Source of the DNA: Streptomyces sp. NRRL F-5126
Lineage (GTDB): Bacteria > Actinomycetota > Actinomycetes > Streptomycetales > Streptomycetaceae
Length of the DNA: 64,000 nt
Assembly: GCF_000721265.1 (NCBI RefSeq)
Contig: NZ_JOFZ01000006.1
Coordinates: 657,497 to 721,496, forward strand
Reading direction: 5' to 3'
Position numbers and translations under genes: made by a program. Below, in pieces: positions 18,093 to 25,277 of this stretch. Position 1 is the stretch's first letter, and each line of letters opens with the position of its first letter. The notes below the pieces were generated by a model, which worked only from the letters and a program-made list of their open reading frames with translations, searched no databases and had not been told where the DNA came from.

Positions 18093-18518
18093 TCACTCTC
18101 CCTCGGTGCGCAATTCCCACGGCCGCATTCCGGCGAAAGGCGCGAGGTGGCCCTGCATCTCTACGGCGGACGGCAGCGGGCGCCAGAATATGGTCACCTC
18201 GGCAATCCTGCCGTCCGCGTCGAGCAGGATGTAGTCCATCCCGTCGACCGCCGTGTCCTCGATCCGCAGCCGGAAGAATGCCGCGTGGTGGGAATCGCCG
18301 CTGAGGATTTCCTTGTAGGTGAGTTCCGCCGCCACCGCGGAGACTCCTTGGATGGCCGCTGTGACGGCGTCGCGGCCGGTGAGCGGCTCATCGTCGAGCG
18401 GGCTGATCAGCACCACGTCCTCGGCGAGGACACGGGCGAGAGCGTCTTTGTCCGCGCCGCCGTGCATGGAGTCGACGAAGGATTCGACGGTGGCGCGGTG
18501 CTTGGCGAGCGTGGTCAT
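18093..18518 (-). CDS. SnoaL-like / NTF2-fold protein
   Basis: A 141-residue protein of the SnoaL-like NTF2 superfamily, a cone-shaped fold used by isomerases, cyclases and small-ligand-binding proteins. It has the typical N-terminal helix with FVDSMHGGADKDALARVLAEDV, then GRDAV, and strands ending in DGRIAEVTIFWRPL. It lies between a Rossmann oxidoreductase and an SDR in the same orientation, 32 nt after the SDR, consistent with co-transcription. The function cannot be assigned. Confidence 0.8.
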   Translation of the reverse strand: MTTLAKHRATVESFVDSMHGGADKDALARVLAEDVVLISPLDDEPLTGRDAVTAAIQGVSAVAAELTYKEILSGDSHHAAFFRLRIEDTAVDGMDYILLDADGRIAEVTIFWRPLPSAVEMQGHLAPFAGMRPWELRTEGE

Positions 18519-18550
18519 TGCTCCTCCTCGTTGTGCGTGTCGCCGCTGGT

Positions 18551-19285
18551 TCAGATGGCGGTGGTGCCGCCGTCCGCGACCAGTTCCAGGCCGTTGACGT
18601 AGCTGGAGTCGTCGGAGGCGAGGAAAAGGGCGATGGTGGCGATTTCGTCGGGGCGGCCCATCTTTCCGCGGGGAATGAGGGACTCGAATGCGGCCTTGGT
18701 CGCCTCGTCGAACAGTTCTTCCTGTTTGGCGGTGGCGACCTGGCCGGGGGTCAGGACGTTGACCCGGATCTTGCGGTCACGCAGTTCGTTGAGCCAGACG
18801 CGGGCCCAGGCCTGCTGGACGGCTTTGCTTCCCGCGTAGAGGCTCCAGCCGGGGAAGGCGCCGAGTGAGGCGTTGGACCCGGTCATGAGGATCGAGCCGT
18901 TGTCGTTCATCAGAGGCAGTGCCTTCTGGACGGTGAACAGGGTGCCGCGCGCGTTGAGCCAGAAAGCGCGGTGGAACTGCTCCTCGGTGATCTCGCCGAG
19001 GGCGGCGGGTTCGCCCATACCGGCGCTGGCCCACAGCACGTCGATCGAGCCCTTTTCCCGCTTGACGGTGTCGTACAAGCGGTCAAGGTCGTCCAGGTCG
19101 GAGGCGTCGCCCTGGACGGCGGTGACGTTGCGGCCGATCAGCCTGACGGCCTCGTCCAGCGCTTCCTGCCGCCGTGCCTGGATGAAGACGTGCGCTCCTT
19201 CCCGGACGAACAGTTCGGCGCCGGCCAATGCCATGCCGGTGGATCCGCCGGTGATCACCGCTACCTTGCCATCGAGCTTTCCCAT
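18551..19285 (-). CDS. SDR-family oxidoreductase
   Basis: A 244-residue classical short-chain dehydrogenase. The cofactor motif reads VITGGSTGMALAG (about residues 10-22), where the usual third glycine of TGxxxGxG is Ala. It keeps ASAGMG (about 91), the catalytic Ser in MTGSNASLG and the YAGSK pair (about 155-159). A substrate-loop LTPGQVATA follows. The ATG at 19285 is preceded by GCGGAG; the longer frame upstream runs over operator-like sequence. It is divergent from the TetR gene at 19424, the likely regulator of this SDR/SnoaL/Fno set. Confidence 0.85.
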   Translation of the reverse strand: MGKLDGKVAVITGGSTGMALAGAELFVREGAHVFIQARRQEALDEAVRLIGRNVTAVQGDASDLDDLDRLYDTVKREKGSIDVLWASAGMGEPAALGEITEEQFHRAFWLNARGTLFTVQKALPLMNDNGSILMTGSNASLGAFPGWSLYAGSKAVQQAWARVWLNELRDRKIRVNVLTPGQVATAKQEELFDEATKAAFESLIPRGKMGRPDEIATIALFLASDDSSYVNGLELVADGGTTAI

Positions 19286-19342
19286 GATCACTCCGCTGAA
19301 TCGGTGGGTATCCGGAACAGCCCGGTTCTTACATAAACCAAG

Positions 19343-19402
19343 CCGTGTACTTAACGTACGGGACAGCACGGCGGGGCGCAAGCTATGTAGACCGATCTGT
19401 AC
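19343..19402. promoter_or_regulatory. Divergent promoter region with TetR operator-like dyads
   Basis: In the 138-nt gap between the divergent SDR and TetR genes, two dyads are visible: GTGTACTTAACGTACGG (around 19343-19361) and GTAGACCGATCTGTAC (19387-19402). Their size and position suit a TetR dimer controlling both directions. This is inference from location and symmetry. Confidence 0.5.
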
Positions 19403-19423
19403 CCAACGGCCTATGCTGGAGTC

Positions 19424-20056
19424 ATGACGGAGTTGGAGAAGGGGCCCCTGGGCCGGCGCCGCGGCAGGGGCGCACGCGAGCGCATCCTCAGCGCGTCACA
19501 GCAGCTGTTCCGCGATCAGGGCATCAACCGCACCGGCATGGACCAGCTCAGCGCCGTGGCCCAGGTGTCCAAGCGCACGGCCTACCAGCACTTCAGCAGC
19601 AAGGACGAACTCGTCGCGGAGTACCTGCGCCAATTCGATCCCGATGTCATGCCCGGAGTGTTCGACCGCACCGACCTCACACCCCGCGAACGGCTGCTCG
19701 CCGCCTTCGAGATGCCCGCGTCCACGCCCCTGTGCCCCTACATCGCGGCGAGCGTCGAACTCCACGACCCCGAGCACCCCGCGTCGCAGTACGCGCGCGA
19801 CTACAAGACCGCCATCGCCGCGCGGCTCACCGAAACCGCCCGCGAGGCCGGCGCCACCGACCCCGAGCAACTCGGCGAACAGCTGGCGCTGCTCATCGAC
19901 GGCGCCTCGGCCCGCACCCGGGTGCTCAACAGCGCGTCGTGGCCCACCGCGGCCGCCATCGCCGCCGTCCTCATCGACAACGCCGTCCCCGCGTCGTCTC
20001 CCCGGCAGCCCGGCGATGACCGCGGGGCCGCCGGGTCTGCTCCCGTTCCTGTGTGA
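19424..20056 (+). CDS. TetR/AcrR-family transcriptional regulator
   Basis: A 210-residue regulator. The N-terminal TetR domain is clear: ARERILSASQQLFRDQGINRTGMDQLSAVAQVSKRTAYQHFSSKDEL spans about residues 17-64 with the recognition helix at VSKRTAYQHF. The remainder is an all-helical ligand-binding domain ending in a proline-rich tail. It is divergent from the SDR at 18551-19285, with dyads between them, so it probably represses that operon and itself. The ligand is unknown. Confidence 0.9.
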   Translation: MTELEKGPLGRRRGRGARERILSASQQLFRDQGINRTGMDQLSAVAQVSKRTAYQHFSSKDELVAEYLRQFDPDVMPGVFDRTDLTPRERLLAAFEMPASTPLCPYIAASVELHDPEHPASQYARDYKTAIAARLTETAREAGATDPEQLGEQLALLIDGASARTRVLNSASWPTAAAIAAVLIDNAVPASSPRQPGDDRGAAGSAPVPV

Positions 20057-20148
20057 GACCGGTGACGGCCCGGTGACGCCTCGCCGGCCGGAAGACGATG
20101 TCGGGTTCGGCGCGGCCGGATCGAGAGCCGCAACACCGGCGAAGAAGG

Positions 20149-20883
20149 TCAGTGCGACCGCAGCCAGTCGCGGTAGTGGACGCTGGACAGGTGCGCGCCT
20201 TTGGGCGCGAGCAGCTCATCGCCCTTGACCGCGGCGAACAGGCCCGCCGTGTCGTCGGTGACGACGTGGCGGCGGTCGCCGGTGGCTTCCAGCGCGAGAC
20301 GACCCAGTTCGTCCAGGGCGAAGACGTCGGGGCCTGCGATGTTGCGGGTGCCTCCCAGCGAAGCGCCGACTGCGGCGTCCGCGACCTGGGCGGCGACGTC
20401 GGCGGAGCTGATGGGCTGGATCGGGGCGGAGGGCAGGCGTACGACATCGCCGTCGGTGGTCCAGTCCATCGTCGGCCCGACGAACTCCATGAACTGGGTG
20501 GCGCGCACGATCGAGTACGGCACAGGCCCGGCCTTGACCAGTTCCTCCTGGAGCGTCTTGGCCCGGTAGTAGACGAGATCGGGCACCTGGTCGACGCCGA
20601 CGATCGACAACGTCACCAGGTGTGGGGCGCCGACCGCCTCCATAGCGGCCAGCAGATTGGTCACCGTGGTGCGGAAGAAGTCGACGGAGGCATCGTCGAA
20701 GGTCGGCGAGTTGGTCACATTCACGACGGCATCCGCGTCGCGAACGGCGTCCTCGATGCCCTCGCCGGTGATCAGGTCGAGTCCGGTCGAGCGGGAGTGC
20801 CCCGTCGCCTCGTGGCCGGCCGCGGTGAGCAGGTGGATCACCTGCGAGCCGATCAGTCCGGTGCCAAGGACGGAGATTTTCAT
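20149..20883 (-). CDS. NAD(P)-binding (NmrA/atypical SDR) protein
   Basis: A 244-residue Rossmann protein of the atypical SDR / NmrA-like type. The N-terminus MKISVLGTGLIGSQVIHLL carries GxGxxG; the adjacent HSRSTGLDL suits NADP. VVNVTNSP and VPYSIVRATQFMEFV are typical of NmrA/NAD(P)H-binding family members, with YYRAK holding the YxxxK-like pair. The ATG at 20883 overlaps the nitroreductase stop (20880-20883), so it is the last gene of the minus-strand operon starting near 24.0 kb or 22.6 kb. The role is unknown. Confidence 0.8.
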   Translation of the reverse strand: MKISVLGTGLIGSQVIHLLTAAGHEATGHSRSTGLDLITGEGIEDAVRDADAVVNVTNSPTFDDASVDFFRTTVTNLLAAMEAVGAPHLVTLSIVGVDQVPDLVYYRAKTLQEELVKAGPVPYSIVRATQFMEFVGPTMDWTTDGDVVRLPSAPIQPISSADVAAQVADAAVGASLGGTRNIAGPDVFALDELGRLALEATGDRRHVVTDDTAGLFAAVKGDELLAPKGAHLSSVHYRDWLRSH

Positions 20884-21641
20884 GACACACCCCTACGGTT
20901 GATGTTGTCCGGACCGGTGCCCTGGATGGTTCGGGGCGATGAGCGTGCCGGTGCGGTGCTGAACGGAATGCGTCGCTGCCCGTCGACGAACGTGACCGTC
21001 TCGGCCAGTGGGGCCCGGCCTATGCGGCCACGATCGACCGTGGCGTCCCCGTACCCGATCGACATGCCGCAGAAGAGGATGAGCCCCTCCGGCGGGGACA
21101 GGACCTCCGCGACGGTCCTGCGGTAGACCGACCAAGCCATCTGCGCGCAGCTGTGCAGCCCTTCGGCGCGCAGCAGCAGCATGACAGTCTGCAAATACAT
21201 TCCGACGTCGGACCATTGAGGCCGGCCCATTTCGCGGTCAATGTAACAGAACAGGGCGGCGGGGGCGCCAAAACACGCCCAGTTCTCGGTGGCTGCCCTT
21301 CGGCGCGCATCCCAGTCGTCGCGTCGAATTCCCAACGCGCCGTAGCGTTTCTCACCGAAATCCGATCGCCGCTCCTGATAGGGAGATTTCAGCTCCTGCG
21401 GGTACATCTCGTATTCCCGATCGTCCCAGGGCTCCCCGTCGGCCGCCCGCTCTCCGGCGCGCTTTTTGAGCTCGGTAAGCGGCTCGCCGGTCAGCACGTA
21501 GGCATGCCACGGCTGGAGGTTCGATCCGGATGGCGACCATGCCGCGGCGGACAGCACGCGCTCCAGCATCTCTCTCGGGACCGGCCGGTCGGTGAATCGG
21601 CGCACCGCTCGCCGGCTCGTGACCGCCTCGTATACATCCAT
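20880..21641 (-). CDS. Nitroreductase-family flavoprotein
   Basis: A 253-residue nitroreductase-fold protein, an FMN-dependent NAD(P)H oxidoreductase. It has the FMN-binding TSRRAVRRFTDRPV (about 8-21), AAWSPSGSNLQPWH (about 33-46) and a C-terminal CGMSIGYGD with residues that close the flavin site. The ATG at 21641 was chosen for its AGGGAG site; a longer frame upstream is not supported. Its stop overlaps the NAD(P)-binding gene by 4 nt. The long insertion of charged residues (about 70-120) is common in actinobacterial members. Confidence 0.9.
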   Translation of the reverse strand: MDVYEAVTSRRAVRRFTDRPVPREMLERVLSAAAWSPSGSNLQPWHAYVLTGEPLTELKKRAGERAADGEPWDDREYEMYPQELKSPYQERRSDFGEKRYGALGIRRDDWDARRRAATENWACFGAPAALFCYIDREMGRPQWSDVGMYLQTVMLLLRAEGLHSCAQMAWSVYRRTVAEVLSPPEGLILFCGMSIGYGDATVDRGRIGRAPLAETVTFVDGQRRIPFSTAPARSSPRTIQGTGPDNINRRGVS

Positions 21642-21718
21642 GCTGCGCGGCTCCCTGCTCGAATGCCGGACCAATGCGGCTGGCTTCTCCACCCCTTTGA
21701 TGCGGGTGAGGCCGACCC

Positions 21719-22597
21719 TTATGGTGTGACGGTTGCGGTGCGGTAGAAATCGGAGGCGGCAATAGACTCCGGTACGCCGAGATCAGCGGCGACCGCGCTG
21801 ATCGCGGCGGCCCCCACCGCGAGGTCGGCCGCGCCATCGGTCGTGAAATACGGCGCGATAAATGTTTTGTAGTGGGCGCGGGCCTCGTCCGCGGTGTGCC
21901 GGCCGAGGAACGTACGGATGTGCCGCACCGTGGTGTCGGGATCGTCGCGGATCACCGTCAAGGCACGCCGGTGGGCGCGTACGACGGCCAGGACGGCGGG
22001 GTCGTCCGGCGCGATGTGGGTGGGGTCGACGGCCAAGCCCACTGTGGGGATCTGGAAGTGGTCGCCGACCCAGGCCAGCACCTGCCAGCCGTACTCGGCG
22101 GCGATCGCTTCCGGCGCCATGGTGCTGCCGACGTAAGCGGCGTCGATCGCGCCGTCGCGCAGCCGGCGCAGATCCATGCCGTAGTCGCCGGGCTGCCGAA
22201 AGACGCAGTCGACGTCGCGGTCCGGATCGAGGCCGGCCTGGCGCAGCACGATGCGGGCAAAACATCCGGGGGCCGTGTGCGGGGCGTGCACCGCGAGCCG
22301 CCGGCCGGCCAGATCGGCCGGCGAGGTCGGACCGGGGCGGGCGAGGAACCAGAACAACGGCCGGTGCGTGTTGACGTTGAGCGCGACCCAAGGGATTCCG
22401 CTGGTCAGCCGGGACAGCAGCGCACGGCCCAGCCCGATGGTGACGACGTGCCGCAGCCGTTCCTCGTCCCAGGAACAGCCGTCGTGCAGCGCGACGCGTA
22501 CACCCTCGTCGGCGTAGAGGTTCTCCTGATCGGCGATGTAGGCGGTGAGTTCCTCGTGCAGGCCCCGCCCGACATGGGCGAGATCGATGGTGTGCAT
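21719..22597 (-). CDS. NMT1/THI5-like substrate-binding-fold protein, no signal peptide
   Basis: A 292-residue protein with the periplasmic-binding type II fold of the NMT1/THI5, SsuA/TauA group. It contains LYADEGVRVALHDG (about 28-41), a phosphate- or sulfonate-type loop region LAGRRLAVHAPHTAPG, and the later AAYVGSTMAPEA. The ATG at 22597 follows AAAGGA. Unlike transporter components it has neither a signal peptide nor a lipobox, and no ABC ATPase or permease gene is adjacent, so an enzymatic role such as decarboxylation or an HMP-synthase-like reaction is as likely as binding. It sits between an SDR and a nitroreductase in one orientation. Confidence 0.75.
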   Translation of the reverse strand: MHTIDLAHVGRGLHEELTAYIADQENLYADEGVRVALHDGCSWDEERLRHVVTIGLGRALLSRLTSGIPWVALNVNTHRPLFWFLARPGPTSPADLAGRRLAVHAPHTAPGCFARIVLRQAGLDPDRDVDCVFRQPGDYGMDLRRLRDGAIDAAYVGSTMAPEAIAAEYGWQVLAWVGDHFQIPTVGLAVDPTHIAPDDPAVLAVVRAHRRALTVIRDDPDTTVRHIRTFLGRHTADEARAHYKTFIAPYFTTDGAADLAVGAAAISAVAADLGVPESIAASDFYRTATVTP

Positions 22598-22607
22598 GAC
22601 CGTCCTT

Positions 22608-22639
22608 TCAGTACATTGGCATGTCAGTACATTGACATG
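22608..22639. repeat. 16-bp tandem duplication at an SDR stop codon
   Basis: TCAGTACATTGGCATG (22608-22623) and TCAGTACATTGACATG (22624-22639) lie head to tail and differ at one base. The second copy contains the stop and last codons of the SDR gene, so its terminal codons have been duplicated just downstream. Confidence 0.75.
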
Positions 22640-23379
22640 CCGCCATTGACCGCGGCGGTCGTGCCGGTCATGAAGGCGTTGTCCTCGCCGGCGTAGAAGG
22701 CGACCACGTTGGCGACGTCCGCCGGTACGGCCAGCCGGCCCAGTGGAGTCGCGGTGATCTGCCGCTGCTTCTCCTCGTCGTCGAGTACCTGCGAGATCCT
22801 GGTCTCGGCTACCGGGCCGGGTTCCACGACGTTCACGGTGATGCTCAGCGGGCCCAGTTCCTGGGCCAGGTAGCGGCCGAATTGCGCGAGTGCGGCCTTG
22901 GCGACGCCCAGCGCGATCATGCCGGCGCGGGGACGGCGGCTCAGGCCGGTACCGAGGTAGATCAACCGCCCCCACCTCTGTTCGGTCATCGCGGGCACGA
23001 CGGCCTTGGTGACCGTGAAGGCTGCGCGGATCTCGTCGTCGAGTTTGCCGCCGAGTTCCTCCCAGGTCATGTCCTGGAACGGTTTGATCGCGTAGGGGGT
23101 GAGCGCGTTGTGCACCAGCACGTCGACGCCGCCCCATTCCGCCCGGACACGTTCGATCATGGCGTCGACCGCTACGGGGTCACGCACGTCGGCCTTGACG
23201 GCCATGGCCTGGCCGCCGGCGTCCTCGATGCCGGCGACGACCTCCTTGGCCGCTCGGTCGCTCTGCCTGTAGTCGACCACCACGCGCATGCCGCGTTCGG
23301 CCAGCAGGCGCGCGGTGGCCGCGCCGATCCCGCTGCTGGCTCCGGTGACCAATGCGACCCTGCCGGTTGTCCTGATCAT
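22624..23379 (-). CDS. SDR-family protein lacking the catalytic Tyr
   Basis: A 251-residue classical SDR by fold. The cofactor motif VTGASSGIGAATA (about 11-23) is intact, and VVDYRQSD and KADVRDP suit NADP binding. The active-site segment reads YLGTGLSRRPRAGMIALGVAKAAL: the Lys is present, but the position four before it is Leu and seven before it is Met, so neither the usual YxxxK nor the FabL-type Y-x6-K tyrosine is present. The C-terminus GTTAAVNGGMSMY is typical. It overlaps the TetR gene by 4 nt (23376-23379) and is likely the first structural gene of the operon. It may act in an altered reaction or as a non-catalytic subunit. Confidence 0.85.
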   Translation of the reverse strand: MIRTTGRVALVTGASSGIGAATARLLAERGMRVVVDYRQSDRAAKEVVAGIEDAGGQAMAVKADVRDPVAVDAMIERVRAEWGGVDVLVHNALTPYAIKPFQDMTWEELGGKLDDEIRAAFTVTKAVVPAMTEQRWGRLIYLGTGLSRRPRAGMIALGVAKAALAQFGRYLAQELGPLSITVNVVEPGPVAETRISQVLDDEEKQRQITATPLGRLAVPADVANVVAFYAGEDNAFMTGTTAAVNGGMSMY

Positions 23380-23996
23380 GATGTGACCTCACCTTCATGG
23401 GCGGGGCGGATCGCGCCGTGGAGGACGGTCTCGACGGTCGTCCGCAGCAGATCGGCCGCAGTGCAGTGGAGTTCGCGTGGCAGCCGTGAGTTGAACAGCC
23501 GCTCCACCGCGCCCCGGGTGATCTCACCGAGCAGTTCTGGCGGCGCGGACAGCAGTCCGCGCCGGTGCCCGTCCCGGAAGAGCTCGTCCAGCCGCTGGTA
23601 GACCACCGCGTCGATGCGCTGTTCCACGTACCGGCGCAGGACCGCGTCACCGCGCCCGGCCGCGAGCTGCGCCGCGCCGATCCGACCGAGTTCACCGCAC
23701 GCCGCGATCAGGAACTGGCGTACCTGCTCGCTGAACGGCCGGCCGCGGGTCTCATCGGCCGCCGTGACCAAGGTGCGCTCGATCGCGTCGAACTGCCGGT
23801 CCAGCACGGCGGTCATCAGGCTGTGCTTGTCGGGGAAGTGCCGGTAGATCGTCTTCTTGGCCATGCCGAGGTCCCGGGCCAGGTCGTCCATGCTCACCCG
23901 CCCCGGGCCCGGCCCGAGGAACAGCTCGGCGGCCGCGTCGAGGATCAGCTCGGCCCGCTGCCGATCAGAAACTGAGGACACTCTTATAGTTTCCAT
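23376..23996 (-). CDS. TetR-family transcriptional regulator
   Basis: A 206-residue TetR regulator heading a minus-strand operon. Residues about 10-55 form the DNA-binding domain (RAELILDAAAELFLG, DLARDLGMAKKTIYRHFPDKHSL). The rest is a helical sensor domain. Its stop overlaps the SDR start by 4 nt. The ATG at 23996 lies inside a palindrome (23993-24007) and lacks a clear ribosome binding site, so leaderless translation or a slightly earlier start (24020, 24074) is possible. Autoregulation through the palindrome is inferred. Confidence 0.85.
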   Translation of the reverse strand: METIRVSSVSDRQRAELILDAAAELFLGPGPGRVSMDDLARDLGMAKKTIYRHFPDKHSLMTAVLDRQFDAIERTLVTAADETRGRPFSEQVRQFLIAACGELGRIGAAQLAAGRGDAVLRRYVEQRIDAVVYQRLDELFRDGHRRGLLSAPPELLGEITRGAVERLFNSRLPRELHCTAADLLRTTVETVLHGAIRPAHEGEVTS

Positions 23997-24007
23997 CGTT
24001 TCGATGG
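23993..24007. promoter_or_regulatory. 15-bp palindrome over the TetR start codon
   Basis: CCATCG-TTT-CGATGG is a perfect dyad with a 3-nt spacer, covering the start codon of the TetR gene. It is a good candidate for the operator of this autoregulated operon, but this is inference. Confidence 0.5.
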
Positions 24008-24044
24008 TGGCCGGCCGCATGCCAGATGTCAAGGCATGGCGCCG

Positions 24045-24135
24045 TGAGGGCGTCTGGTTCAGGCGTGGCCGCACGAGCGCGGCGTAGATCGCGTACGCGC
24101 GGTCGTACGTTCAGCCACCGTTGCGGACCCCGGCC
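24045..24135 (-). pseudogene. RHS-gene remnant
   Basis: Read on the minus strand, this short stretch gives VRNGG, a stop, then TYDRAYAIYAALVRPRLNQTP. It lines up with KLRNDGSTYDYSYAIYDALLRPRQTQTP from the large RHS gene (around 8740-8840), and the DNA is also similar (for example CCGCAACGRYGGCT and ATCTACGMCGCGCTC). It is a fragment of about 90 bp with a stop, so it is a relic of a second RHS copy. Confidence 0.6.
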
Positions 24136-24213
24136 AGGACGCCCCGGTGGGCCGCCCGGCCGGGGCGGTGAGGGCCGGGCGGCTCGCCGGCCCGTCGCGC
24201 GGCGGGCGCGGGC

Positions 24214-24428
24214 GGCGTCAGGCGCGGGCGAGCATCAGGCGCGGGCGAGCATCAGGCACGGGCGGCGTCAGGCACGGGCGGCGTCAGGCACGGGCGAGCG
24301 TCAGGCACGGGCGGCGTCAGGCACGGGCGGGCGTCAGGCACGGGCGGGCGTCAGGCACGGGCGGCGTCAGGCACGGGCGGGCGTCAGGCACGGGCGGCGT
24401 CACGCGCGGGCGGGCGTCAGGCGCGCTT
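24214..24428. repeat. 16-17 bp tandem repeat array
   Basis: About 13 head-to-tail copies of GCGTCAGGCACGGGCG, with or without an extra G or A, fill this stretch. The first and last few units carry GGCGCGGG or ATCAGG variants. There are no unique spacers. The last unit includes the stop codon of the methyltransferase gene (24417-24419); on the minus strand every unit contains the triplet TGA, so the array looks like serial duplication of the gene's 3' end. Confidence 0.85.
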
Positions 24429-25232
24429 GTGGCCCACCGCGCCGTAGAGGTGCGTGTGGTCGGACGACGTGTCCGTGCCGTCCGGGTGCCAGGTGTGGAC
24501 CTCCACCAGGCCGGGCGGGACCAGGTCGAGGTCCGCGACGAGGGACTCGATCGCCGCTCGCGGGCGGACGTTGGCCGGTATGCCCTGCTCCGCGTAGACG
24601 CGTTCCGTCTCGCGCCAGGCCTCAGGCGCGAAGTCGTCCGTCACGTGGCTGAAGATCAGGCAGCTGCCCGGGGCCAGCGCCGAGAGGTACGCCGTGACGG
24701 CAGCGCGGGCCTCGTCGTCGTCGGGTACGAACTGGAGGACCGAGCAGAGCATCAGCGCGACCGGACGGTCCAGGTCGAGCGTCCTGCGGGCGATCGCGAG
24801 CACCTCGTCCGGCTCGCGGAGGTCGGCCTCCGCGTAGTCCGTCGCGCCCTCGGGGCCGCTCTGCAGCAGCGCCTCCGCGTGGCGCAGCACGATCGGGTCG
24901 TTGTCCACGTAGACGACGCGGGACGCCGGGTGGACCGCCTGCGCGATCTCGTGCGTGTTCGGCCCCTTCGGGACGCCCACGCCGACGTCCAGGTACTGGT
25001 CCATGCCCAGCTCGCGCGCCGCGTACCGGACGGCGCGGTCGTGGAAGAGGCGCGCGCCCGTGCCGATGCGCTGGATGGACCCCTTGCCGAACGCCTCCGT
25101 CAGGCGCGTGCCGGCGTCCTTGTCGACGCCGTAGTGGTCCTTGCCGCCCACGTACAGGTCGTACAGACGCGCCGAACTGGCCCGCGAGGTGTCGATCTGG
25201 CGCTTGGGCCTGCCGTCCGGCGTGTCCGTCAT
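24417..25232 (-). CDS. SAM-dependent methyltransferase (DUF574 type)
   Basis: A 271-residue member of the actinobacterial S-adenosyl methyltransferase family formerly DUF574. The start RQIDTSRASSARLYDLYVGGKDHYGVDKDAG (about 11-41) is the family signature. The SAM-binding region has YLDVGVGVP (about 80-88), VVYVDNDPIVLRHA (acidic residue after strand 2) and LMLCSVLQFVPD. The substrate is unknown for nearly all members. It ends inside a tandem repeat array and lies 45 nt downstream of the geranylgeranyl-reductase-type gene in the same orientation. Confidence 0.9.
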   Translation of the reverse strand: MTDTPDGRPKRQIDTSRASSARLYDLYVGGKDHYGVDKDAGTRLTEAFGKGSIQRIGTGARLFHDRAVRYAARELGMDQYLDVGVGVPKGPNTHEIAQAVHPASRVVYVDNDPIVLRHAEALLQSGPEGATDYAEADLREPDEVLAIARRTLDLDRPVALMLCSVLQFVPDDDEARAAVTAYLSALAPGSCLIFSHVTDDFAPEAWRETERVYAEQGIPANVRPRAAIESLVADLDLVPPGLVEVHTWHPDGTDTSSDHTHLYGAVGHKRA

Positions 25233-25277
25233 CGCTGCTCCCGTGAGGGTGAGAGGTGGAAAAGCCGCTTCCTTCAG

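Noticed and set aside
24214..24428. Possible CRISPR array
   Set aside because: Units are 16-17 bp and directly adjacent with no unique spacers, and no cas genes are near; it is a tandem repeat.
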